Below, in pieces: positions 22,672 through 35,307 of a DNA stretch of 64,000 nt (positions are counted from its first letter, which is position 1; each line of letters starts with the position of its first letter). Position numbers and translations under genes: made by a program. The notes beneath the pieces were generated by a model, which was not told where the DNA came from, did not search any database, and saw only the letters and a list, made by a program, of their open reading frames with translations. Origin of the DNA: Capsicum annuum (taxonomy: Eukaryota; Streptophyta; Magnoliopsida; Solanales; Solanaceae); NCBI RefSeq assembly GCF_002878395.1, contig NC_061118.1, forward strand, positions 85,543,840 to 85,607,839. Reading direction: 5' to 3'.

Positions 22672-24345
22672 TGAATAGCTGTGTGTTTGGGCTGAAATGT
22701 TGAAATTGATAAAAAGCAGTAGTTGATCTATTTGTAAACAAATTTTACTGTTAAAATGACTAGTATGTGCTAATTCTACTTTTTTTTTTTTTTAAAATAC
22801 ATGTATAAGGTAAATAAGAAACACAAGAGAGGGAGGTAGGAGTTCTAATTTAGAAAAATATTATGAATATTAAAAAAATATGATATTCAATTACGCAACC
22901 TTCCATACAGTACGTCCTAATTAGTTGATATTTGATTTCAAAGTTAGTGCCAGACAAAAAATGATCTCAAAATTGATTTAAACAGAAAGGCAGTACATAG
23001 GTTAATCTCCAATAACTTTATAAGCCCCCAACGAATAAAAAATTTTTGGCTTTCATGTTTCAAAGTTATTTTTACCTAATCATCACCGTTTCCTTTTTAA
23101 TGCAAGTATTCCAATCTATTTATTTCTCTTCATGAGGGGTGGCATTCGAGCCAAATTTGAGTCATGTTATAGTTTTCTAAAATTAATAATAAATATGTAC
23201 AAAGAAATAAAGAAATTGCAAAAAGATGGATAAAATAATAGTTTAGAAATAGCAAACTAGACTTATTAATTAAAAGACAAATAACAATCTTTTGTTAATT
23301 ATCTTAAATAGCAACATATGTATTTGATGCACATCAAATAAATATACAAATACAATTAATTACCTTATTTTTGGGTAACAACTTAAATTTAAAAAGTAAA
23401 AAAATTTCAGCTTCTTGAAATCACATTAACCCAACTAATTAAAGATTAATTGAAGATTTTATTTTTAAAAATAGACAAAATCCTTTAATGAAAATAGATT
23501 TGAATGATAAAAAAGAAAATCCTTTTCTATTCTTCTATCACTTTGTTTCTTTTCTTTTTAGTTAATTTTCTTTTTTTTTTTTTCCATTTTTTTACTGTTT
23601 CTTTTTTCTTTGCACTTTTTTTTGTATTTTCTTTATTGTTTCATTTCTTTCATTTTTTATTTTTTTCTTTCTTTTCTTAAAAAATAATTTCTCTCATTTT
23701 CTTTTGGTTGTATTTTATATTTATATCCAAATATGGGTACTCGACCCACCCAATTGTAATAAAACAAAGAAAAAGCAAACTTCTAGAGTTATCTACCAGA
23801 AAGAAAATAAAAAGTACAGAAGAAAAAAATGGAAAGATGAGTTGAATCAACGTTAATTTCAGCTTCATCCAGTGTAGAATTTCAACCTCCATCTTCAATA
23901 GAATTTCAACCTCCATCTTCAATTTAGCTAAAAGAAAAACACATCATCCTGCTGTTGCTGAAATCAAATCAGAAAGGTAATTGAATTTGGGGATTTTCAT
24001 ATGAGACATTCAAAAATCTTACAAACGTCATGAAATTAGCCAAAGTGAAGACTTCTTCTGCTCAACCATATTCCGATTTGTACTTTAACATCAAGATGGG
24101 TAATTTTTCTTTTTTAACTGATGCACTTTTTATTAGCAAATGTCAATTTCTTATCGATTTTATCTCCTTGACAGGTTGAGCTTATCTTAGAGCTAATACC
24201 ATTGCCTAAGTGAGTCAAAATCAACAATCTATCAACATTTACTTTCAACATGATAATCAGACCTCCATCGTCTCTGATATAGGTGTATAGATCTCTGCTT
24301 ATTGTTCGATAATCTCTGTATGTTGACTGTTGCGGACTTGCGCCT
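22672..24345. other. AT-rich intergenic stretch, no gene recognised
   Basis: No protein-coding region or complete mobile element could be identified. There is a T-rich tract at 23530-23690 and a short tandem duplication at 23878-23925 (AATTTCAACCTCCATCTTCA twice). The minus-strand open frames here (23677-23922, 24114-24455) show no domain. Confidence 0.45.
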
Positions 24346-26018
24346 TGAAACACCTCAATTTTTTTTCTTAAAAATTTCTTAAGCTTTGAGCCCACTTCCT
24401 TGATTACGACTAACACTACGAGTCGTAGGGTGTTGTTATGGGTCCTAGGGACCAAGTCGTAATCAAATCAAAGAGTAAGTGGCTAAGTTCTGCTTTGAAT
24501 AAGAGTGACTTACTATGAGCCGTAAGGACTTATTACGAGTCATAAGTGAAAATCATAGGGTGTCTAGTTCTTAAGTTTTAACCCAATTGGATTCTGTGTT
24601 GACTACAACTGGACCCTACGAGTCGTAGGGTATCATTGCCCGTTAGTTGGTTGAGTCGTAAGGTCAACAATGGGTGGTGCCCTAGAGACTGTCCTGGTTA
24701 TGACTAGAGGTGATGAGTCGTAAAGAGTGGTTATGAGTCAATGGTTGACTCATAGTCAAAGGCGACACTTTTCAAGCTTTTAAGTTAAGGGCATTCTGGA
24801 TATTTTCCCTTTTACCCAGATTAAAACTCACGTCTTATAATCCCTTGAGGGTATCATTAGCCCTCAAAAACACATTAAAGAAACTCCTAAAAAACTCTCA
24901 AATTCTCAAGGTCAAGAAGACTTAGGGTTTTCAAGAGGTTGATCACTTAGGGTTTTCAAGGGTGATTTTTTCACCGCACATCTTGCTATTTCAAGCATGT
25001 TACTTTTTCCTCATTGTTAATTTATTGAAATCACATGTTTTAAAGTATTGTTCATGAGATATTCATGTTGGTTTATAACAAGGGTTGAGAGCTTTGAATG
25101 CTTATTGTTGAACAATATTTTTCCATGGTTTAATTATGATCATTCTTATTTTAAATATGGTTTTGAACTTTTGGGTGCATGGGAATGGTGATTAAACTGA
25201 GGGTGATGATTTTGCCTTGATTATGATTTTGGAAATTGTATGTCCTCAACATGTTTGTGAAATTGTCAATGAAAAAGGGCTTTTGTCACATAGTTTGGTT
25301 TACCTATTTGTAATAATGCATTGGCATAAAAATGATAATGAAGTATGCATATTTTTATTGAAAGGCATTGGTGGCCATGTATAAATGGTGGAATTGAAAC
25401 CTTGTGGGTTTGGTTGATAAAATGGGTTCAAGTCCCGAATGATTGATTATTTGAATATCTTTTGATCTATGGGTTCAAGTCCCAGTTGGTTGAGTAGATG
25501 ATATGGCATGATGATACTAGCTTTCAAGTGAGGTTGGTATGAAGATACCAACGAGATGCCTTGATGTGCAATTAGTTTAATGAAAATGGGAATATGTGTT
25601 AAATATTTTAGTTAGGCTTAAAAGAGGGTTGCATAGCTATCTATAGATGGTGGAGGTCCCAAGGGGTCTGACACTGGAAATCGCGCTAGCCAGTGCGAGG
25701 GTTGTTATGGAATGAGGGTTTGAGTTCCCTTGCTAAGACTAGGTGGTTTGAGTCTACCTTATTGTTATTATTATGATTGGAGGGCTCGAGTCCCCCATAT
25801 AACATTTGATAATCAGGTGCTTAAGTCATCTTAGTATATGATTAGAGGGTTCGAGTCTCCCGTGCATATATGTATAATCTTTCTCCAGTTCATGCGGCTA
25901 CACTCATTGGGGCCTGACCAAGGGGTGAGAAATGGGGTCCATATAGCCCATGGATACTATTATTATGACGGTTAAGCTATATAGCCCAGGTTAAGGTTTT
26001 CAAATATTTATGTTAAGC

Positions 26019-29000
26019 TGTAACACCCCGATTTTCTGAATCGAAATGCTACGTGGTACTTATGACCCCAAGGGACCACAAGCTAACTCATGACTGATAT
26101 CTGTACCTGTACACTACATATATAACGTAATAATGCAGAAAACATAAACATGTAGGCCATAAGGTTCAACTGAATAAAGAATCTGTCAAAATATAATATC
26201 CATATGGGTGAAAGATACCCAAAACAGCTGAAAGCTGAATCAAATCTGAACATAAGTCTGAATACTGAATCTGAAAGCCTCTAAGTACTTTCTGAATAAG
26301 GATTTGAAGGAACATGTCTCCAACTAACTTCGTAAACTGATAACGGGCTAAAATAATAATGAATAAATCAAATCATATTGTCCTAGAATGAAGAGGACTC
26401 ATTGAATCACTGCGACTAGAAATGCTACTGCTGATTTGGAGCTCGTGTCTCTAAACTTATGGTGTAACATAAGAGAAAGCACCATAGCGCAAATGTGTCA
26501 GTACATCTGAATATACTGAGTATACGAGTGAGGTAGGCTAAATGCAAAGGGTTATATGCATGAACAATGCTGACTAATATAAACGTGAGAATACATACAA
26601 GTATACATAACTATAACTGAACTCGTGGAGATACTGACTACTGAGTCTGAATACTGACAACATGAGTGTACTGATACTGAGATACTGAATAGATAAATGA
26701 TTATTTCTGACAGTTTGAATTATGAATAACTGGTCTGGTTGACTGTGTCTGACCGTCTTGAAGCTGAATATTGATATCATGAATTCTGATAATTGATATA
26801 ACTGATACATGAGTTCAGAAAACTGATATAACTGATATAACTATGATGATTAGCCTAACCAATGTAACTAATACTGAGCGACTGTATCTGACAGTCTAAG
26901 TTATGATGGAACTATCTGAGTTCTATTTTATATGGAGTAACTGAATTTGAGATCAGTCCTATCTGGAGGGTGATCTTTAAATCTGATGATTCTGATACTG
27001 TTTAACTATAGTTGAGATCAGTCCTGTCTAATGGGTAATCTAGAAGTCTATTTATAATGATAAGGATTGGTTGTCTCTAACAGTACTGAATTTGTACTAC
27101 TGAACTAAGTTGACTGTATCTTACTGTCCTGAATCTATAACAAAAATTGTGGGATGTATTCATCTAACTGACATGCCCCAAGCTAAGCTGACTGGGGTCC
27201 AATCTCTGCCCTGACTAGAAGGGTGTCAGTACCGCGCCACCAGTAAAGACATCTACTGTGGAGTTATTTCTAATCTAGCGAGTGACTCCTGGGATCAGTC
27301 CAATATATACAAATATGCTAACGGGTGACCCCTGAGTATGTCATTCCTATCTAACGGGTGACATCTCATACCTACGCTGGCAATGTAGTTCTGGAACTTA
27401 GGGATTTCTTCAAGGGATCTCAGTCCTATTCTAGCGGGTGATTCCTGGGATCAGTCCTATACATATAAATGTGCCAACGGGTGATATCTCGTACCAATGT
27501 AGGCAACGTAGTTCTAGAATTTAGGGATTGCTTCTAGGGATCTCAGTCCTATTCTAGTGGGTGAGTCCCCATCCCTAGGCTCACTTGGTGCTAAATCCTA
27601 CTCTCATCGTAAATACACTAAACTGAATAATAGGGATGAACTGAATAACTGAACTAAACTTATTAGCTGAACTCATACTAGTGGTATTGTTTAGCGGAGC
27701 TAAACTAAGTTTACTGAATTCTGATGACTAACAAAATATACTGAGTTCTGAGGACTGATTGAGAGTACTGAAGTTACTGAGATTGACTGTGAATACTGAA
27801 GTTACAGACTAAGTATTGAGATCACTGAGATTACTGAAATACTGAGACTACTGAGATTTCTAAGTTTTCCTGAGTCACATGACTGACTGAATTCTATAGA
27901 TTATGGCTTAACTGAGAGTATCGTGATAACATGACATGGCTCTAGGCACACATCTATATTTTTCGAGTACGAATACCCCCAGAACTCGATGGAAGGAAAT
28001 TGACACACATGACTGACTTGAGTACGTGACCAACATCAAAAACCCATAATATCATAACTCGGGGAATTCCATGAAGTGCATGGATATCATACATTTTGTA
28101 CATAAGTAGGATTTGCAAGTAAGTATGGCATAATCTCATAAGACTAGTTCATGAACATCCCTACAACATTTACAAGACACAATATCAACATGAAAATTAT
28201 TGGAATATGGGGGCATATTATGAATTCTTCACTTAGTCACAATTTAGCTATAATGCATGATTTCTAGTCTCTTAGGTATTTTATCAAACATCTTACATGC
28301 ACAACTTAGGCATAAGTGTAAATCATACAATTACTCATCATAAATAATCAAACTTACATGTTTTCAACTCATATGATGTCATAGATTCATAATAACACAT
28401 AAAGATTCTATCTTGGCATTATTCAACACATAAACATGATCAACAATCCATTCATAACATGAAAACCATAATATATAGTTTTAGAAAAGGGTTCTTAAAC
28501 TTTATGGATGAAAGAAGTCCATGAATGAACACACGCATACCTTAGAAAGGAAACCTTGATGNNNNNNNNNNNNNNNNNNNNNNNNNNNNNNNNNNNNNNN
28601 NNNNNNNNNNNNNNNNNNNNNNNNNNNNNNNNNNNNNNNNNNNNNNNNNNNNNNNNNNNNNTTATGTGTTATTATGAATCTATGACATCATATGAGTTGA
28701 AAACATGTAAGTTTGATTATTTATGATGTCATAGATTCATAATAACACATAAAGATTCTATCTTGGCATTATTCAACACATAAACATGATCAACAATCCA
28801 TTCATAACATGAAAACCATAATATATAGTTTTAGAAAAGGGTTCTTAAACTTTATGGATGAAAGAAGTCCATGAATGAACACACGCATACCTTAGAAAGG
28901 AAACCTTGATGATTTGCTGGAGAGTTCTTGGATTGGGAAACTTAATTCTTGATTATCTTGGAAAAAGGCTTGAATTTTGCTTTTGAGAGATGAGTTTGAT

Positions 29001-29704
29001 GGAAACCCTAATCTTTTGGTTGAGAGTATAAGAGAGGGTTTTTGATATGATCAACTGAAGAAAAATGGGAAAAATTATGCCTCTTTAGGATTATAAGTCA
29101 TGGAAGGTGAAGGAAATGACCAAAATACCCTTGTAAAAATGCCCTTGAATTGCTGGAAAAATATATTTGACGCCATCCGTGACAGGCCGTCAGGTCCGTG
29201 ATAGGCCGTCACGAATGGTCGTCACAAAAGGGTTCCAAATTCTTGATTTTCTGCCCAGGGCTGATGATGTTGTCAGAAATATCGTCAGAATGTGACGACG
29301 TCGTCAAAAAGGTCGTCAGAAATGTGATATCCCGTTAGAAACGTCGTCACCATTTTCCAGCTTGACATGCTGGAATAAAATGGACATAACTCTTTGCTCT
29401 AATATTGGATTTAGGCAAAATTGGTATCGTTGGAAAGATAATTCAATTATATATCCGTTGATTGGTCATGATATAAAAAATTCTAAGTATAATGAGAGTT
29501 ATGCTCGTTTGAAGTTGACTATACCAATATCGGTCTCAAGAATTCAATCGGTAAGGAATGTTTTGATTCATATGATAGCTGGGAGTTATTTGAAGCCTTA
29601 ATATAAATCTAACTTACTCATAAAACTATAAAAAAATCATGATGTACTATGGATGAGCTTGGTACATGGCTCTAATATTGGTTTGGATTTTTTGGGGTAT
29701 TACA
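26019..29704 (-). repeat. 3' LTR of element B (holds the assembly gap)
   Basis: On the minus strand the LTR begins TGTAATACCCCAAAAAATCC and ends CGGGGTGTTACA. It carries a palindrome block at 29168-29345 including the perfect TGACGACGTCGTCA (29293-29306), and a body of ACTGA-rich degenerate repeats (26900-27900). Its excess length over the other LTR is explained by the 100-N gap and the duplicated and inverted sequence beside it. Confidence 0.88.
28562..28661. other. Assembly gap (100 N) with flanking duplication
   Basis: Exactly 100 N. The sequence just before the gap (about 28374-28561) is repeated after it (about 28718-28911). Between them, 28662-28720 is an inverted copy of 28344-28402. 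The other LTR has this segment once, so the extra copies look like a scaffolding artefact. Confidence 0.95.
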
Positions 29705-29722
29705 ATATCTCCTCCTTGAAAA
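29705..29722 (-). other. Polypurine tract of element B
   Basis: On the minus strand TTTCAAGGAGGAGATAT abuts the 3' LTR start TGTAATACCCC. It is preceded by TCGAGGATGAATG, a word commonly found next to the PPT of plant chromovirus-type gypsy elements. It fixes the element's orientation. Confidence 0.7.
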
Positions 29723-30786
29723 CATTCATCCTCGAATGATGACTGCTTGAGAGGGGAGAAAAGATAAAATAATGCATATATAGCATGAATGACTGATCAT
29801 GATTTCATGGATGACATGACTGAAAACTAAGCATATTATACTGTACATGCATATATGATGCATGGGTAGCTGATTTATGAATGTAGGACTGAGTGTTTCA
29901 ATAAACTGAGTTTCTCAAACTGAGAATGCATATTTGATGCTTAACTGATAAGTTGAATCCATGCATATCTGATGCATGATTATATGACTGACATGATACG
30001 TGAATGCATGACTGAAAGTACTAATAAGCTGACCATGCATATCTGATGCGTGAATACATGACTGAATTGACTTACGAACTTGCGACTGAATATGCAATGG
30101 TAAAGGCACTAAGATTGAACTGAAACATAAGAACATAACTGATTCTGCTACGTGAAATATGGACTGAACATCATGAACTAAACTGAACCACTGAATACTT
30201 GACTTACAGCTGAGGTCTAACTTAAAGGTCAACTTATGAGTACCCTCTATTCTAGAATGAATTCATTATGTAAGAAGAAATTGAAGGATTTATGGCATGA
30301 GAGCGCTAAGATAAAGTGGGGTATCTCCCCCTTGGGATGATATGTCCCTCTAAGAATGCTTACCTTATGGAGATACTGGGTGATGCACAGGGCATCTATG
30401 AACTAGATTATACTAAACTTTGGGAGTTTGAAACTAATGCATAATGCATGAGATGAACTGAACTTGCAACTACTATGAGGTTCTACCTTGAAATAGTTAC
30501 ATTCTCTGAGATTTTGGATAGCATGAATAGATGCAAGGATGAGAAAATAAGCTATAAAAATCTATCTGCTCGATTGCTAAACTGACTTGCTGGATTTACT
30601 AGCTAACTCATACTAAAACATATGCTCGAATGAGAGAAATATATCTAATAATGCATACTATGAACATGAAATACTGGTAACATACCCGAAACTAAGTCAG
30701 GGAAACTTTCTATATTAGGACGGTCTGGAGTGCATAAAGTCTATTCTGACACTGACTACTATTGGTACCTTACTGATGCAACTCCT

Positions 30787-31829
30787 TACCCCTCTGTGCT
30801 AGAACTCTGCACTCTCGCATCCTGTGGCCTGGCTTGCCATACCCAAAGCATACATCACTGCCTACCATACATGCACCTAGATGATTCTTACCACACTCTT
30901 CAAAAAGTGGATAAGTAAGACCTCTATTTTCACTACCCTGGACCTCAGAGCCTGGTGCTCCATCATGACGGTCATTTCTGGACTTAGGTGCTGGTACACT
31001 AGTTGAGGATGGAGCTGGGATTGAAAATTTCTGACTATGTTGAGAATGGTAACCACCCTGTGACTTAGGCTGAGCAAAGCTAAACTACCTGTTCTTGCTC
31101 TCTTACTTTGTCTCTCTCTTATCCTAATCTTCTGCTCTTCTATCTGCTGAGCATGTGTCATAAGTCTCACTAAAGTCATAGCACTATTCAACATGGTAGA
31201 TCTGCACTCATTTACCATACTATCATTTACCCCTGACACAAACTTACTCATCTTAGCTCTACCGTCTGCAACCACATGGGGGGCATATCTGGCTAATTGA
31301 GTAAATTTGAGAGAATACTCCTTTACCGTCATACTGCCCTACTTGAGATTGATGAACTCTAGTAGCTTAGCTTCTCTAAGCTTTAGCGGAAAGAATCTAT
31401 CAAGAAAAGCAGAGGAAAACTCCTCCCACTCTATAGGGCCTGCATCATCTAACCTTTTTGACTTTCATTTCTTGTACCAAGTATGAGAAACATCCTATAA
31501 TTGGTATGTGGCTAACTCAGCACTCTAAATAGTAGTAACCCCCATAACATCTGTCACCTTCTGAACCTAATCTAGGAATTTCTGCGGGTCCTCATCAGAC
31601 TTACACCCTGTGAAGGAAGAGGATTCATTCGGGTGAAGTCCTAAATTCTAGATGCAGCTAAATTAGCCACTGGGTTGGCCAGAACGATAGCTAGTCATTA
31701 ATTTTGGGCAGCGAATGACTGATTAATAGTGGTGAATACGGCCCTGAACTCCGCATAAGAAACATGATCACCCAAAGGGTCTTCGGGCTAAGGGGCTGAC
31801 TGATTCCCATTTTTTCTTTTAGGAGGCAT
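30787..31829 (-). pseudogene. gag of element B, multiply broken
   Basis: The frame opens at ATG 31829-31827 with MPPKRKNGNQSAP and soon meets a stop; further stops and frame changes follow. The best-preserved part (31332-30877) is the Retrotrans_gag C-terminal half: MTVKEYSLKFTQLARYAP, a stretch ending in AQQIEEQKIR, then basic residues. A zinc-knuckle-like segment lies near 30790-30910 in another frame (one expected Cys is Tyr). This is a structural nucleocapsid-type protein in intact relatives. Nothing after it resembles protease or polymerase. Confidence 0.8.
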
Positions 31830-32022
31830 GTCTGAGGAAGAAAGGGAGAAATGGATTAGACTGATATTATGCTCCCTGGCACAACATGAATACTGAAAGA
31901 AAGGAAATTATTCCTAAAATATCTCATAGCCTCCTGCACATAAGTGTGGTGCACAACACACACATGTGCAAGACTCTACTAGATGTGGATTTCAGACTTC
32001 CTAGGACTATATTGAACCTTCG

Positions 32023-32034
32023 GCTCTGATACCA
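32023..32034 (-). other. Primer binding site of element B (tRNA-iMet type)
   Basis: On the minus strand TGGTATCAGAGC lies four bases inside the 5' LTR end. It matches the 3' end of plant initiator tRNA-Met, the usual primer for Ty3/gypsy and copia elements of plants. Confidence 0.88.
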
Positions 32035-32038
32035 AGTT

Positions 32039-35000
32039 TGTAATGCCCTGATTTTCTGAATTAAAATGCTACACGATGCTCATGACCCCGAGGGACCACA
32101 AGCTAACCCATGACTGATATCTGTACTTATACACTGCATATATAATGTAATAATATGGAAAACATAAATATGTAGGCCATAAGATTCAACTGAATAAAAA
32201 ATCTATCAAAACATAATATCCATATAGGTAAAAGATACCCAAAACAGCTGAAAACTGAATCAAATCTGAACATAAGTCTGAATACTGAATATGAAAGCCT
32301 CTAAGTACTATCTGAATAAGGAGTTGAAGGAACATGTCTCCAACTAACTCCGTAAACTGATAATGGGCTAAAATAATAATGAATAAATCAAATCATATTA
32401 TCGTCGAATGAAGAAGACTCACTGAATCTCTGTGACTGGAGATGCTACTGCTGATCTGGAGCTCGTGCCTCTAAACCTATGGTGTAACATAAGAGAAAGA
32501 ACCATAGTGCAAATATGTCAGTACGTCTGAATATACTTAGTATATGAGTGAGCTAGGGTAAATTCAAAGGGTTATATGCATGAACAATGTTGACTAATAT
32601 GAACGTGAGAATACATACATACATAATTGTAACTGAACTCGTGGAGATACTGACTACTGAGTCTGAATACTGACAACATGAGTATACTGATACTGAGATA
32701 CTGAATAGATGAATGATTATTTCTGACAGTTTGAATTATAAATAACTGGTCTGGTTGACCGTGTCTGACCGTCTTGAAGCTGAATACTGATATCATGAAT
32801 TCTGATAACTGATATGACTGATACATGAGTTTAGAAAACTGATATAACTGATATAACTATAATGATCGGCCTAACCGATGTAACTGATACTGAGTGACTG
32901 TATCTGACAGTCTAAGTTCTGATGGAACTATCTGCATTCTATTTTATATGGAGTAACTGAATTTGAGATCAGTCCTATTTAACGAGTGATCTTTAAATCT
33001 GATAATTCTATTACTGTTTAACTATAGTTGAGATCAGTCCTATCTAGTGAGTGATCTTTAAATCTGACGATTCTATTACTGTTTAACTATAGTTGAGATT
33101 AGTCCTGTCTAATGGGTGATCTTGAAGTCTATTTATAATGATAAGGATTGATTGTCTCTAACAATATTGAATTTGTACTACTGAACTGAGTTGACTGTAT
33201 TTGACAGTCCTAAATCTGTAACTGAAACTGTGGGATGTATTCATCTAACCGACATGCCCCAAGCTAAGCTGACTGGGGTCTAATCTCTGCCTTGACTGGA
33301 AGGGTATCAGTACCACGCCACCAGTAAAGACATCTGTGGAGTCAGTCCTAATCTAACGAGTGACTCCTGGAATCAGTCCAATACATATAAATATGATAAC
33401 GGGTGAACCCTGAGTATGTCAGTCCTATCTAATGGGTGACATCTTGTACCTATATTGGGAACGTAGTTTTGGAACTTAAGTATTGCTTCTAGGGATCTCA
33501 GTCTTATTCTAGTGGGCGAGTCCCCATCCCAAGGCTCACTCGGTGCTGAATCCTACTCCCATTTGAAATACACTAAACTGAATAATAGAGATAAACTGAA
33601 TAACTGAACTGAACTGATTAGCTGAACTGATACTAGTGGTATTATTTAGTGGAGCTAAACTGAGTTTACTGAATTCCGATGACTAACAAAATATACGAAG
33701 TTTTGAGGACTGATTGAGAGTGCTGAAGTTACTGAGATTGACTGTGAATACTAAAGTTATAGACTGAGTATTGAGATTACTGAGATTATTGAACTACTGA
33801 GACTACTGAGATTTCTGAGTTTTCCTGAGTCACATGACTGACTGAATTCTATAGATCATGGCTTAACTGAGAGTATCGGGATAACATGACATGGCTCAAG
33901 GCACACAACTATATTTTTTGGATACGAATAGCCCTAAGACTCGATGAAAGGAAACTGGCACACATGACTGACTTGAGTACGTGACCAACATCAACAACCC
34001 ATAATATCATAACTTGGGGAATTCCATAAAGTGCATGGATATCATACATTTTGTACATAAGTAGGATTTACAAGTAAGCATGGCATAATCTCATAAGACT
34101 ATTTCATAAACATCCCAACAACATTTACATGACACAATATCAACATAAAAATCACTGGAATATGGGGGCATATCATGAATCCTTCACTTAGTCACAATTT
34201 AGCTATAATGCACGATTTCTAGTCTCTTAGGTATTTTATCAAACACCTTATATGCACAACTTCGGCATAGGTGTAAATTATATAATTACTCATCATAAAT
34301 AATCAAACTTACGTATTTTCAACTCATATGATGTCATATATTCATAATAACACATAAATATTCTATCTTGGCATTATTCAACACATAAACATGATCAACA
34401 AGCCATTCATAACATGAAAACCATAATATATAGTTTTAGAAAAGGGTTCTTGAACTTCATGAATGAATGGAGTCCATGAATGAACACACGCATACCTTAG
34501 AAAGGAAACCTTGATGATTTACTGGAGAGTTCTTGGATTAGGAAACTTACTTCTTGATTATCTTGGAAAAAACTTGAATTTTTCTTTTGAGAGATGAGTT
34601 TGATGGAAACCCTAATCTTGTGGTTGAGAGTATAAGAGAGGGTTTTTGAGATGCTTATCTGAAGAAAAATGGGAAAAATTATTCCTCTTTAGGGTTATAA
34701 GTCATGGAAGGTGAAGGAAATGACCAAAATACCCTTGCAAAAATGCCCTTGAATTGCTGGAAAAATATACTTGACGCCATCCGTGACAGGCCGTTAGGTC
34801 CGTGATAGGCCGTCACGAATGGTTATCACAAAAGGGGTTCAAATTCTTGATTTTCTGCCCAAGGCTGATGATGTCATCAGAAATGTCATTAGAATGTGAC
34901 GACGTCGTCAAAAAGGTCGTCAGAAATGTGATAGCCCATCAGAAACGTCGTCACCGTTTTTCAGCTTGACGTGCTGGAATAAAATACGGATAACTCTTTG

Positions 35001-35307
35001 CTCCGATATCGAATTTAGGAAAAATTGGTATTGTTGGAGAGATAATTCAATTATATATCTGTATATAGGTTATGAGCTCAAAAATTCCAAGTATAATGAG
35101 AGATATTCTCATTTGAAGTTGACTATACCAATATCCTTCTCAAGAATTCAATCGGTAAGAAATGTTTTGATTCTTTTGATAGATGGGAGTTATTTGAAGC
35201 TTTAATATACATCCAACTTACTCATAAAACTATAAAAAAAAACAATGTACTATGCATGATCTTGGTACATGGGTCTAATATTGGTTTGGATTTTTTGGGG
35301 TATTACA
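32039..35307 (-). repeat. 5' LTR of element B
   Basis: On the minus strand it begins TGTAATACCCC and ends CAGGGCATTACA. A palindrome block lies at 34775-34960. A TATA-like TTATAA lies downstream on the minus strand near 34700. A 65-bp unit is present three times in tandem (starts 32965, 33030, 33095); the partner LTR has two units, so the extra one arose after insertion or by conversion. Confidence 0.88.

Larger units (their letters stand above)
26019..35307 (-). mobile_element. Ty3/gypsy-like gag-only retrotransposon B, complete with both LTRs
   Basis: LTRs (26019-29704 and 32039-35307) flank a 2.3-kb interior. A perfect 5-bp target duplication TAAGC is present (26014-26018 and 35308-35312). 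On the minus strand the order is 5' LTR, PBS matching initiator tRNA-Met, decayed gag, long non-coding stretch, purine tract, 3' LTR. No protease, reverse transcriptase, RNase H or integrase is present, so it would have needed an autonomous relative. The LTR copies differ at many sites, mostly transitions, and the right LTR has an extra 65-bp tandem unit. It inserted into solo LTR A. Confidence 0.88.

Noticed and set aside
26574..26810. Minus-strand frame also present at 32572-32826
   Set aside because: Another LTR-internal frame produced by the ACTGA-rich body; not a gene.
29362..29601. 79-codon frame also present at 34966-35205
   Set aside because: Both lie in the two LTRs of element B, antisense to its transcription, so sharing is expected by descent; the two versions differ at many residues.
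32965..33120. Possible CRISPR-like array
   Set aside because: Three adjacent 65-bp units with no unique spacers, inside an LTR of a plant genome; simple tandem repeat.
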